A DNA stretch of 11,048 nt from an uncultured Coriobacteriaceae bacterium (GTDB lineage: Bacteria > Actinomycetota > Coriobacteriia > Coriobacteriales > UMGS124). The stretch lies in the NCBI GenBank assembly GCA_902783515.1, contig CACZRK010000196.1:1-11048 (forward strand), read 5' to 3'. This document shows, one piece after another, positions 1-6,489 of the stretch; positions within the stretch are counted from its first letter, which is position 1; each line of letters opens with the position of its first letter. Made by a program: the position numbers and the translations under genes. The notes below the pieces were generated by a model. The model made no database searches and was not told where the DNA came from. It was given only the letters and a program-made list of their open reading frames with translations.

Positions 1-329
1 ACCTTCTTTGCCTGCTCGACGTAGGTGCGCGCGTTCGCGTTCACCTGCTCGCGCGTGAGCTGGGGGCGCGTGGTGTTCTTGCCGGAGGGGTCGCCGATGA
101 GCGCGGTGCCGTCGCCAATGATAAGGGTCACGTGGTGACCGAGGTCCTGGAACTGGCGCATCTTGTGCAGCGGCACGGCGTGGCCGAGGTGCAGGTCGGG
201 AGACGTCGGGTCCACGCCGAGCTTGACGTTGAGCTCTCGACCGCTCTCGAGCTTCTTCTTCAGGTCCTCAAGCGGGACGATGTTCTGGGTGCCAGCCGCG
301 ATGACGTGCAGCTGCTCCTCGACAGACAT
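1..329 (-). CDS. tyrS: Tyrosyl-tRNA synthetase, N-terminal part (gene cut by left window edge)
   Basis: Charges tRNA-Tyr with tyrosine in the cytoplasm. Only the first 109 codons are visible; the 3' part lies beyond the left edge. The class I synthetase ATP-binding motif appears as HLGH at residues 47-50, inside GVDPTSPDLHLGH. It is followed by KMRQFQDLGHHVTLIIGD and IGDPSGKNTTRP (about 78-89), wording typical of the bacterial TyrZ-like branch of TyrRS rather than TrpRS. The start chosen is the ATG at 329-327. The Shine-Dalgarno-like AAGGAA (347-342) is 12 nt from this ATG but only 6 nt from an in-frame TTG at 335-333. A TTG start two codons upstream is therefore a real alternative, and a further in-frame ATG lies 27 nt upstream. 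It is transcribed away from the PBP gene and looks intact as far as it goes. Confidence 0.93.
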   Translation of the reverse strand, partial: MSVEEQLHVIAAGTQNIVPLEDLKKKLESGRELNVKLGVDPTSPDLHLGHAVPLHKMRQFQDLGHHVTLIIGDGTALIGDPSGKNTTRPQLTREQVNANARTYVEQAKK

Positions 330-428
330 GTTCAACGTCGGTTCCTTTCGCCTCATAGCCTCGTTCAACCTAGCCTCGTCCTGCCGCGGCGCGCCGGAAG
401 CGCCTGACGCGACTTGGGTGCGCCGGCA

Positions 429-449
429 CGTCCGGTCGCCTCCCGGACG
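429..449 (-). repeat. Perfect 7-bp inverted repeat in the tyrS leader
   Basis: CGTCCGG and CCGGACG (429-435 and 443-449) pair perfectly around a 7-nt loop. It lies between the proposed tyrS -10 and the tyrS start. There is no run of U after it on either strand, so it is not a standard terminator. It could be a leader structure or a chance GC-rich palindrome. Confidence 0.4.
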
Positions 450-466
450 CCTTCGTGGTGCGTGCC

Positions 467-472
467 AGTATA
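467..472 (-). promoter_or_regulatory. Possible -10 element of the tyrS promoter
   Basis: The minus strand reads TATACT here, five of six matches to TATAAT, in a region otherwise poor in A and T. No good -35 sits 16-18 nt upstream (GCAAGG is the nearest). If real, transcription would start near 460 and leave a leader of about 130 nt before tyrS containing the hairpin at 429-449. This is inferred from sequence only. Confidence 0.4.
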
Positions 473-725
473 GCGCCGGCCCTCCCCCGCCTTGCGCGCA
501 GGCGGCGGCGGCGCGCGGATGCCCGCCGAAAAAGCGCGATGGGACGAACGGGACGACAGGCATGGCGGCAGGCGGGACAGGGCGCCCACGCACGACGCGA
601 CGGGCCGTGGAGCGGCCGCGACGTGGCCGTGCCGCGTCATCGGCGGGCCCTCAACCTTTCTAGCCCCTTGGTGGAGAACGACGCGCGGGGGCGGGACGGC
701 ACGTCTCGGGCGCGCGGGGCCGCGA

Positions 726-731
726 TATCAT
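726..731 (+). promoter_or_regulatory. Possible -10 element of the PBP gene promoter
   Basis: TATCAT matches TATAAT at five of six positions and stands out in the GC-rich surroundings, 29 nt before the PBP start codon. No clear -35 hexamer lies 16-18 nt upstream. It would give a short leader of about 20-25 nt. Confidence 0.35.
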
Positions 732-750
732 AGACGTTCATCCGATCAGT

Positions 751-757
751 GGGAGGT
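751..757 (+). promoter_or_regulatory. Ribosome binding site that fixes the PBP start
   Basis: GGGAGGT lies just upstream of the ATG at 761, 4 nt after the GGAGG core. An in-frame GTG at 749 would overlap this site and has no site of its own, so the ATG at 761 is preferred. Confidence 0.75.
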
Positions 758-760
758 CTC

Positions 761-3052
761 ATGACCGCACGTACTCGCACGGTGCGCAAGACGGCGAAGC
801 CGCGCATCGGGAAATTCATCATACTCGGTCTCTTCATCTTCCTCGTCGCGCTCATGATCGCGTTCATCCTCGCCGGCTTCTCGCTCGCGCGCTCCTGGCT
901 GCAGGACCTCCCCGACTACACGGACTCCGACGCGTACCTGCTCGCCGAGCCGACGAAGGTCCTGGACGCCGACGGCAACACGATCGCTGAGTTCTACTCG
1001 GAAAACCGCACGCCCGTCACGATCGACCAGGTGTCCGACTATGTCATAGAGGGCACGATCGACACCGAGGACATCCGCTTCTACCAGCACAACGGCATCG
1101 ACCCGCAGGGCATCATGCGCGCCATCGTCGTGCAGATCACGGGCGGCTCCGAGGGCGCGTCCACGATCACGCAGCAGGTCGTCCGCAACACGGTCCTGAA
1201 GAACGAGCAGTTCGAGAAGACGCTGAGCCGTAAGGTCCGCGAGGCGTACATCGCCGTGCAGCTTGAGAAGATGTACACCAAGGACGAGATCCTCATGATG
1301 TACCTCAACTCCATCTATTATGGCGCCGGCTGCTATGGCATCGAGGCAGCCGCCGAGACGTACTTCGGCAAGACGGCCTCCGAGCTGACGCTCGTGGAGG
1401 CGGCCACCCTCGCCGGCCTCCCCCAGTCGCCGACGAGCTACGACCCGACGCTGCACCCCGACCGCGCGCTCGAGCGCCGCAACACGGTGCTCGCGCACAT
1501 GCTGTCCGCGGGTGACATCACGCAGGAGCAGTACGACGACGCCATCGCGACCCCGCTGGAGATCCACTACACGCCCCGTGAGAGCTCCGGCGCCTACCAG
1601 TACCCGTACTTCGTGGACTACGTGAAGTCGCAGCTGCTGCAGACGTTCTCCTCCGACGTCATCTTCAAGGGCGGCCTGACCGTCAAGACGACCATCGACC
1701 CGGCGATCCAGGCGGCAGCCGAGCAGGCCGTGAACAGCGTCATCGGCATCGCGACCGACGACCTTGAGGCGGCGCTCGTCTGCATCGACAACTCGAACGG
1801 CTTCATACGCGCCATGATCGGCGGATGGGACTACAACACCGACCAGTTCAACCTCGCGACGCAGGCAAAGCGTCAGCCCGGGTCCTCGTTCAAGACGTTC
1901 ACGCTCACGGCCGCCATCCAGGAGGGCATGAACCCCGACATCCTCGTGAACTGCAACTCGGGCGTCCAGGTGGGCGACTGGACCGTGAACAACATCAACA
2001 ACGAGAACTGGGGCATCCAGACGCTGCGCCAGGCCATGTACTGGTCGTCCAACACGGCGTTCGCGCTCGTGATCCACGAGATCGGCCCGGCGACGGTCAT
2101 CGCCACGGCGCACGCCATGGGCATCACGAGCGACCTGGAGGAGTATGACTCGCTGACCTTGGGCGTCGACGGCTGCTCGGTCCTGGAGATGGCGTCAGGC
2201 TACAGCACGCTCGCGACGGGCGGCATCCACTACGAGCCCGCGGCGATCTCCGAGGTCGACGATCGCAACGGCAACCCGGTCTTCGTCGCCGACACCACCG
2301 GCACGCAGGCGGTCACGCCCGAGGTCGCCGGCGCCGTCACGAACGTCCTGGAGGGCGTCGTGGGCGACCCGACCGCCACGGGCACCGAGGCGCAGCTGAC
2401 CGTCGACCAGCCCGTGGCCGGCAAGACGGGCACCACGGACAGCAACCGCGACCTGTGGTTCGTCGGCTACACGCCCCAGTACTCCGCGGCCGTCTGGTGC
2501 GGCTACCGCACGGAGCGCTCCATCACCTACCTCGGCGCCTCCGGCAGCACGCACACCCTGCCGAGCCCGATCTTCTCGCGCTTCATGAGCGCCGTGCTTG
2601 AGGGCAAGCCCCGTCAGGAGTTCCCGCAGGCAGATAGCCCCGTCTACAAGGACAACAGCTCCTGGAGCATCTCCTATGGAACGGGCTCCTCGGCGTCGTT
2701 CAACGCGAGCAGCACGCCCACGACCGAGACGACGCTGAGCACGGACCAGACGGGCGCCACGAGCGCGCAGTCGTCGCAGCAGTCGACCTCGTCTGGCCAG
2801 ACCTCCACTCAGTCCACGACGACGGCACCCGCGCCCTCGACTGGAACGACGTCGGAAGGCAGCGGCGGGAGCACGGGCGGCAGTGACTCCACGCCTCCCG
2901 CCGAGACCACGACCGAGACGGGCGGCGGCACGGGCGGCGGCACGACCGACGCGGGAACCGGTGGTAGTGGTGGCAGCGGCGGCGCGACTGACGCGGGCAC
3001 CGGAGGCGGCGCAACCGACGCGGGCGTCACCGAGACCCCCGCAACCGCGTAG
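761..3052 (+). CDS. Class A penicillin-binding protein (PBP1A-like, glycosyltransferase/transpeptidase)
   Basis: Polymerises lipid II into glycan strands and cross-links the peptides on the outer face of the membrane. The protein has 763 residues. A short basic N-terminus is followed by one membrane anchor (about 18-44). The GT51 glycosyltransferase domain shows TEDIRFYQHNGID with catalytic-type Glu103, GASTITQQVVRN (132-143), and the LNSIYYGAGCYGIEAAAETYFG block (182-203). The transpeptidase domain carries all three active-site motifs: SSFK with nucleophile Ser375 and Lys378, SSN at 429-431, and KTGT at 555-558. Residues from about 632 to the end form a Ser/Thr/Gln- then Gly/Thr-rich tail with no fold signature, ending in TDAG repeats. 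Such low-complexity tails occur in class A PBPs of Gram-positives. The gene stands alone, with its own terminator. No key residue is missing. A monofunctional PBP is excluded because both domains are present. Confidence 0.95.
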   Translation: MTARTRTVRKTAKPRIGKFIILGLFIFLVALMIAFILAGFSLARSWLQDLPDYTDSDAYLLAEPTKVLDADGNTIAEFYSENRTPVTIDQVSDYVIEGTIDTEDIRFYQHNGIDPQGIMRAIVVQITGGSEGASTITQQVVRNTVLKNEQFEKTLSRKVREAYIAVQLEKMYTKDEILMMYLNSIYYGAGCYGIEAAAETYFGKTASELTLVEAATLAGLPQSPTSYDPTLHPDRALERRNTVLAHMLSAGDITQEQYDDAIATPLEIHYTPRESSGAYQYPYFVDYVKSQLLQTFSSDVIFKGGLTVKTTIDPAIQAAAEQAVNSVIGIATDDLEAALVCIDNSNGFIRAMIGGWDYNTDQFNLATQAKRQPGSSFKTFTLTAAIQEGMNPDILVNCNSGVQVGDWTVNNINNENWGIQTLRQAMYWSSNTAFALVIHEIGPATVIATAHAMGITSDLEEYDSLTLGVDGCSVLEMASGYSTLATGGIHYEPAAISEVDDRNGNPVFVADTTGTQAVTPEVAGAVTNVLEGVVGDPTATGTEAQLTVDQPVAGKTGTTDSNRDLWFVGYTPQYSAAVWCGYRTERSITYLGASGSTHTLPSPIFSRFMSAVLEGKPRQEFPQADSPVYKDNSSWSISYGTGSSASFNASSTPTTETTLSTDQTGATSAQSSQQSTSSGQTSTQSTTTAPAPSTGTTSEGSGGSTGGSDSTPPAETTTETGGGTGGGTTDAGTGGSGGSGGATDAGTGGGATDAGVTETPATA
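2945..3025 (+). repeat. Short coding repeats in the PBP tail (TDAG plus glycines)
   Basis: The unit encoding Thr-Asp-Ala-Gly occurs three times (codons starting at 2945, 2987 and 3014), separated by Gly/Ser/Thr stretches. The DNA copies are close but not identical (accgacgcggga, actgacgcgggc, accgacgcgggc). They could change number by slippage or recombination. They lie at residues 729-732, 743-746 and 752-755. Confidence 0.7.
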
Positions 3053-3073
3053 GGACCTTCGGCACACGAAAGT

Positions 3074-3108
3074 GGCCGGGCTGGACAATACGCCAGCCCG
3101 GCCTTTTT
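3074..3108 (+). terminator. Intrinsic terminator of the PBP gene
   Basis: An 11-bp perfect stem (GGCCGGGCTGG at 3074-3084 with CCAGCCCGGCC at 3093-3103), an 8-nt loop and TTTTT directly after it (3104-3108). It starts 21 nt after the PBP stop. On the minus strand the stem is followed only by ACTTTC, so stopping of readthrough from the convergent argH side would be weaker. Confidence 0.93.
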
Positions 3109-3187
3109 CATGCGCGGATGCCTAGGAGTACGCGAAGGCGCCCATCAGCACACGCGTGCTTGGCGACGCGTGCCCCCTCTGATGCAC

Positions 3188-3225
3188 GCGCGCCGCCCCC
3201 CGTCTTCTCGCGGAGGGCGGCGCGC
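3188..3225 (-). terminator. Strong hairpin without U-tract downstream of argH
   Basis: GCGCGCCGCCC (3188-3198) and GGGCGGCGCGC (3215-3225) form an 11-bp perfect stem, extendable by three more pairs after one mismatch. It begins 57 nt after the argH stop on the minus strand. No U-run follows it. In high-GC bacteria such hairpins can act as terminators or protect the 3' end of the message, but this role is inferred. The rest of the 3109-3282 gap shows nothing else. Confidence 0.5.
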
Positions 3226-3282
3226 ATCGGCGTCATCCGTGTCGTCGCGCGTCATCGAGCGCCGCGCGTCGCGCATCCCGAC

Positions 3283-4743
3283 CTACTCGATCGTGACCGG
3301 GTCCCACGCCGCGTCGCGTGCGTAGTCGGCACGCGCGCGCTCGAGCTGCGCGCGCACGGCATCATGACCAGTGCCGCCCTCGGTGTTGCGACGCGCCACG
3401 ATCGCGTCGATGTTCATCGCGTCGGCGGCGGTGTCGTCAAACAGGTCGGAGAACTGGCGCAGCTCGTCGGTCGAGAGCGACTGCAGCGTGCGACCCTGCT
3501 TCTCGCAGGCAAGCACGATGTGGCCGACGACCTCGTGCGCCTTGCGGAACGGCAGCCCCTTCCCCACCAGGTAGTCGGCGAGGTCGGTCGCCGCCATGAA
3601 GCCGCCGTGGCTCCCGGCGCGCATGCGGTCGGCGTGCACGTGCATCGTCGCGATCATGCCGGTCGCGACGCGCAGGGTGTCGCTGAGCGTGTCGACGGCG
3701 TCGTACACGCACTCCTTGTCCTCCTGCAGGTCCTTGTCATAGGCGAGCGGCAGGCCCTTGAGCATCGTGAGCATCCCCATCAGGTCGCCGTAGACGCGGC
3801 CCGTCTTGCCGCGGGTCAACTCGGCGAAGTCGGGGTTCTTCTTCTGCGGCATGATCGACGACCCCGTGGAGTACGTGTCGTCCATCGTCACGAAGCCGAA
3901 CTCGTCGGTCGACCACAGGATGAGCTCCTCGCACAGGCGCGAGAGGTGCATCTGCGCCATGGCGCACGCGTACAGCAGGTCGCAGAAGAAGTCGCGGTCG
4001 CTCACCGCGTCCAGCGAGTTCGGCGTGACCGTCGGGAACCCCAGCTCCTCTGCGGTCATGCGGCGGTCCAGCGGGTACGTCGTGCCGGCGAGCGCGGCCG
4101 AGCCGAGCGGGCACTCGTCGGCGGCCTCGTAGGCGTCGCGCAGGCGCGCGCAGTCGCGCGTGAACATCCAGTAGTACGCCAGCATGTGGTGCGAGAACAG
4201 CACCGGCTGCGCCTTCTGCATGTGGGTGTAGCCGGGCATCACGACGCCGAAGTCGTCCGTCGCGCGCGTGATCAGCTCCTTGCGCAGCGCCATCGCGTCG
4301 GCGTGCAGCCTGGCGGCGAGGTTGCGCGCGACGAGGCGGTCGTCAAGCGCGACCTGGTCGTTGCGGGACCGCCCCGTGTGCAGCCGGCCGCCCGCCGCGC
4401 CGATGCGCTCGGTCAGCGCACGCTCGACGGACATGTGGATGTCCTCGTCGTTCACGTCAAACGAGAAGGTGCCTGCCTTGATGTCCGCGGCGACGGCGTC
4501 CAAGCCTGCTCGGATGGCGTCGGCGTCCTCCTGCGAGATCACGCCCACCTTCGCGAGCATGCGCGCGTGCGCCTTGGAGCCCGCGATATCCTCGGCCCAC
4601 ATGCGCTTGTCAACGGGCAGCGAGGCGCCGTACCGCTGCAGGAACGCCGTCGGATGCCCCTCAAAGCGCCCGCCCCACAGCGCCGTGTTGCCCGCCGTGG
4701 CGGCGTCGCCCCTGCCCTCGCTCGTGCTCGTCTCGTCCTGCAC
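3283..4743 (-). CDS. argH: Argininosuccinate lyase
   Basis: Splits argininosuccinate into arginine and fumarate, the last step of arginine synthesis; the family works as a cytoplasmic homotetramer. The 486-residue protein begins its conserved part at LWGGRF (22-27), so it has about 20 extra N-terminal residues. It shows TGRSRNDQ (123-130), GYTHMQKAQP (171-180) with the conserved His174, and the fumarase/lyase signature GSSIMPQKKNPD (294-305), whose flexible loop holds the catalytic serine. The start is GTG at 4743, set by an AGGGG ribosome binding site 6 nt upstream; the ATG at 4759 is out of frame. It is the last gene of the arg cluster, 140 nt after the small membrane-protein gene, with a palindrome cluster in between. 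It converges on the PBP gene. Confidence 0.97.
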   Translation of the reverse strand: MQDETSTSEGRGDAATAGNTALWGGRFEGHPTAFLQRYGASLPVDKRMWAEDIAGSKAHARMLAKVGVISQEDADAIRAGLDAVAADIKAGTFSFDVNDEDIHMSVERALTERIGAAGGRLHTGRSRNDQVALDDRLVARNLAARLHADAMALRKELITRATDDFGVVMPGYTHMQKAQPVLFSHHMLAYYWMFTRDCARLRDAYEAADECPLGSAALAGTTYPLDRRMTAEELGFPTVTPNSLDAVSDRDFFCDLLYACAMAQMHLSRLCEELILWSTDEFGFVTMDDTYSTGSSIMPQKKNPDFAELTRGKTGRVYGDLMGMLTMLKGLPLAYDKDLQEDKECVYDAVDTLSDTLRVATGMIATMHVHADRMRAGSHGGFMAATDLADYLVGKGLPFRKAHEVVGHIVLACEKQGRTLQSLSTDELRQFSDLFDDTAADAMNIDAIVARRNTEGGTGHDAVRAQLERARADYARDAAWDPVTIE

Positions 4744-4749
4744 TGGGTT

Positions 4750-4757
4750 CCCCTCTC
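4750..4757 (-). promoter_or_regulatory. Ribosome binding site supporting the argH GTG start
   Basis: The minus strand reads GAGAGGGG, and AGGGG ends 6 nt before the GTG at 4743. No in-frame ATG lies near, so the non-ATG start is well supported. Confidence 0.7.
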
Positions 4758-4766
4758 ATGCCATAC

Positions 4767-4809
4767 GGCCCGACCGGGCCACCGCGCGATCGCGGTGCCC
4801 GACCGGGCC
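4767..4809. repeat. Cluster of three palindromes before argH, with a 13-nt direct repeat
   Basis: The palindrome GGCCCGACCGGGCC (4767-4780) is followed at once by the hairpin ACCGCG-cgat-CGCGGT (4781-4796). Then 13 of the 14 bases of the first palindrome are repeated exactly (GCCCGACCGGGCC at 4797-4809). The two outer copies can fold on themselves or pair their outer arms around the central hairpin. The unit sits between the small membrane-protein gene and the argH ribosome binding site. It may affect mRNA stability or argH expression, or be a small repeat family of this genome. Confidence 0.65.
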
Positions 4810-4883
4810 GCCCATTCGCCGTCTGTTGTCACGCCCCGCCGCCGATCGCGCGGGACGTCGCCGCGACACGCCCGCTCTCGCGC

Positions 4884-5069
4884 CTATGCGCGCTTGCCCT
4901 GACGCCGCGAGCCGCGCAAGCCCGCGCGTGCGGTGGTGTCGGGCAGGCTCGCCTTGTACGCACGCCACTGCCCGAAGTACACCACGAGCAGGATCACGAG
5001 CAGCACCACGCACACCGGGATCGCGAGAAGCATCAGCGTGTGCCACACGGCCGTCATGCTGGACCCCAT
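4884..5069 (-). CDS. Small single-span membrane protein between argG and argH, function unknown
   Basis: I do not recognise this protein. It has 61 residues. One hydrophobic segment spans about residues 9-32 (rich in Leu, Val and Ile, ending VVYFGQW). The C-terminal tail is strongly basic (RAYK, then RAGLRGSRRQGKR), which by the positive-inside rule puts the tail in the cytoplasm. Evidence that it is real: the ATG at 5069 starts 2 nt after the argG stop, suggesting translational coupling; nearly all third codon positions are G or C; and composition fits a membrane protein. A second in-frame ATG at 5057, preceded by GGGG 6 nt away, could instead be the start and would remove four residues. The frame stays open further upstream to 5138, but that part overlaps argG. 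No catalytic motif or conserved cysteine pair is visible. Confidence 0.7.
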   Translation of the reverse strand: MGSSMTAVWHTLMLLAIPVCVVLLVILLVVYFGQWRAYKASLPDTTARAGLRGSRRQGKRA

Positions 5070-5071
5070 CG

Positions 5072-6295
5072 CTAGATGCGCCCCTCGGTGCCGGTCGCCA
5101 GGCGCTGGGTCGCCCAGACGCGCGTCGGCAGCCCCCACTGGTAGATGAAGCCGGCGGCGGAGTTGCGGTCAAACGTGTCGCCCTCGTCGTAGGTGGCGAT
5201 GGACTTGTCATACAGCGAGTACGCGCTGCGGCGGCCGGTGACGGTGCAGGTCCCCTTCCAGAAGCGCAGGCGGATCTCGCCGGTGAGCAGCCCCTGCGTG
5301 CTCGCGAAGAAGGCGTCCAGCGCCTGCTTGAGCGGCGAGAACCACAGGCCGTCGTAGACGAGCTCGCTCCACTTGTGCTCAAGGTTGAGCTTGTAGTGGA
5401 GCAGGTCGCGCTCAAGGCACAGGTCCTCCAGCGCCTTGTGCGCCTCGATGAGGGCGAGGCCGCCGGGCAGCTCGTAGCACTCGCGCGACTTGATGCCGAC
5501 GAGGCGGTTCTCGATCTGGTCCAGGCGGCCGTAGCCGTTGCGGCCCGCGATGACGTTCAGCGCCTCGATGACGTCCAGGAAGCTCTTGCGCTCGCCGTCC
5601 AGCGAGCACGGGACGCCGGCCTCAAAGCCGACGACGACGGTCTCGGGCTCGTCGGGCGCGTCCGCGACGTCCGCGGTCGTCTTCCAGATGTCCGCCGGCG
5701 GCTCGTTCCACGGGTCCTCCAGCACGCCGCACTCGATGGCGCGCCCCCAGAGGTTGTCGTCAATGGAGTACGGGTTCTTCTTGGTGGCGCCGACCTCGAT
5801 GCCGTTGGCCTGCGCGTAGGCGATCTCCTGCGGGCGCGTGAGCAGGTCCCACTCGCGGACGGGCGCGAGCACCTGGATCGTCGGGTCGAGCGTCTGGACG
5901 CCGACCTCAAAGCGCACCTGGTCGTTGCCCTTGCCCGTGCAGCCGTGCGCGACGTAGGCGGCGCCGTACTGGTGGGCGACCTCAACGAGGTGCTTCACGA
6001 TGACGGGGCGCGAGAGCGCGGACAGCAGCGGGTACTTGTTCTCGTACAGGCCGTTCGCCGCGAGCTCCTTGGTCAGGAAGTCGTTGGCGAACTCCTCGCG
6101 CACGTCGGCGACGAGGGACTCGATCGCGCCGGACGCCAGCGCCTTCTTGCGGATGGCCTCCAGGTCGTCGGTCTCCTGGCCGACGTTGACGCACAGCGTG
6201 ATGACGTCCAGGTTCTTCTCGGTCATCAGCCACTTGATGCAGCAGGACGTGTCAAGTCCGCCAGAGTACGCGAGGACTACCTTCTCACGAGCCAT
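5072..6295 (-). CDS. argG: Argininosuccinate synthase
   Basis: Joins citrulline and aspartate using ATP, giving argininosuccinate, AMP and pyrophosphate, in the cytoplasm. The 407 residues match the usual family length. The N-terminal PP-loop for ATP is AYSGGLDTS (9-17). The synthase blocks AHGCTGKGNDQVRFE (116-130), YSIDDNLWGRAIECG (176-190) and ELPGGLALIEAHKALE (275-290) follow in order. The start ATG at 6295 has a near-ideal AGGAG site 6 nt upstream. It follows argR after a 194-nt spacer with several hairpins, so it may have its own regulation. The small membrane-protein gene follows its stop after 2 nt. No damage is seen. Confidence 0.97.
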   Translation of the reverse strand: MAREKVVLAYSGGLDTSCCIKWLMTEKNLDVITLCVNVGQETDDLEAIRKKALASGAIESLVADVREEFANDFLTKELAANGLYENKYPLLSALSRPVIVKHLVEVAHQYGAAYVAHGCTGKGNDQVRFEVGVQTLDPTIQVLAPVREWDLLTRPQEIAYAQANGIEVGATKKNPYSIDDNLWGRAIECGVLEDPWNEPPADIWKTTADVADAPDEPETVVVGFEAGVPCSLDGERKSFLDVIEALNVIAGRNGYGRLDQIENRLVGIKSRECYELPGGLALIEAHKALEDLCLERDLLHYKLNLEHKWSELVYDGLWFSPLKQALDAFFASTQGLLTGEIRLRFWKGTCTVTGRRSAYSLYDKSIATYDEGDTFDRNSAAGFIYQWGLPTRVWATQRLATGTEGRI

Positions 6296-6309
6296 CGTCT
6301 TCTCCTCCC

Positions 6310-6348
6310 GGGACGCGTCGCGTCCCCGCTTGGGCGCCCTGTGGCGCC
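6310..6348 (-). repeat. Two adjacent palindromes directly before the argG ribosome binding site
   Basis: GGGACGCG-t-CGCGTCCC (6310-6326) is a 17-nt perfect palindrome around one base. On the minus strand its end touches the GGGAGG of the argG ribosome binding site (6309-6304). Next to it lies GGCGCC-ctgt-GGCGCC (6333-6348). Hairpins so close to the binding site could influence argG translation. No U-run follows, so a simple attenuator is not supported. Confidence 0.55.
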
Positions 6349-6400
6349 TCCGTTGGTCAGTTCGGTCACACCGATACCGCTCTCACGCCTGTCATGCTGC

Positions 6401-6469
6401 CGCGCGCTCATTGAGCCGCGCGCCTGACGCGGCGTGCGCATCTGCCACACGCGCACTGTACACGCACGC
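6401..6469 (-). repeat. Inverted repeats in the argR-argG spacer
   Basis: On the plus strand CGCGCGCTCA and TGAGCCGCGCG (about 6401-6422) pair with one bulged C. A second pair, GCGTGCG at 6432-6438 and CGCACGC at 6463-6469, encloses a 24-nt loop. Both lie between the argR stop (6490) and argG. A TACAGT hexamer on the minus strand near 6463-6458 could be a weak -10 for argG, but lacks a -35. No terminator with a U-run is present, so readthrough from argR to argG is plausible. Confidence 0.4.
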
Positions 6470-6489
6470 GCCGGGCAGGTCGCGCGCAA

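Larger units (their letters stand above)
330..760. other. Divergent intergenic region between tyrS and the PBP gene
   Basis: A 431-base GC-rich stretch separates the two outward-reading genes. The side near tyrS holds a minus-strand -10-like hexamer (467-472) and a leader hairpin (429-449). The side near the PBP gene holds a -10-like hexamer (726-731) and its ribosome binding site. Between about 480 and 700 I see only GC-rich sequence with short inverted repeats, for example GGCCG...CGGCC around 603-619. I found no tRNA, no T-box consensus on the minus strand upstream of tyrS, and no convincing small gene; the open frames here run in several frames at once without recognisable protein. Confidence 0.6.

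Noticed and set aside
330..480. T-box leader upstream of tyrS
   Set aside because: The conserved GGGTGGNACCGCG-type antiterminator sequence is not found on the minus strand, and there is no terminator with a U-run before tyrS.
749..760. GTG start four codons upstream in the PBP gene
   Set aside because: It overlaps the GGGAGG ribosome binding site that serves the ATG at 761.
746..2113. A 455-codon minus-strand open frame opposite the PBP gene
   Set aside because: Antisense shadow of a gene with all catalytic motifs; composition is arginine- and valine-rich with no recognisable fold.
2195..3088. A 297-codon minus-strand open frame over the PBP 3' end
   Set aside because: It crosses the PBP terminator stem and is the complement of the repetitive tail; no protein features.
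3118..4902. A 594-codon plus-strand open frame opposite argH
   Set aside because: Same artefact: it mirrors argH, is rich in Arg/Val/His/Asp, and shows no domain or ribosome binding site.
4268..6427. A 719-codon open frame on the plus strand opposite argG and the 5' part of argH
   Set aside because: It is antisense to two clear enzymes, reads as low-information Arg/Ala/Val/Leu/Asp-rich protein, and has no family motif. Long antisense frames are expected where third positions are nearly all G or C.
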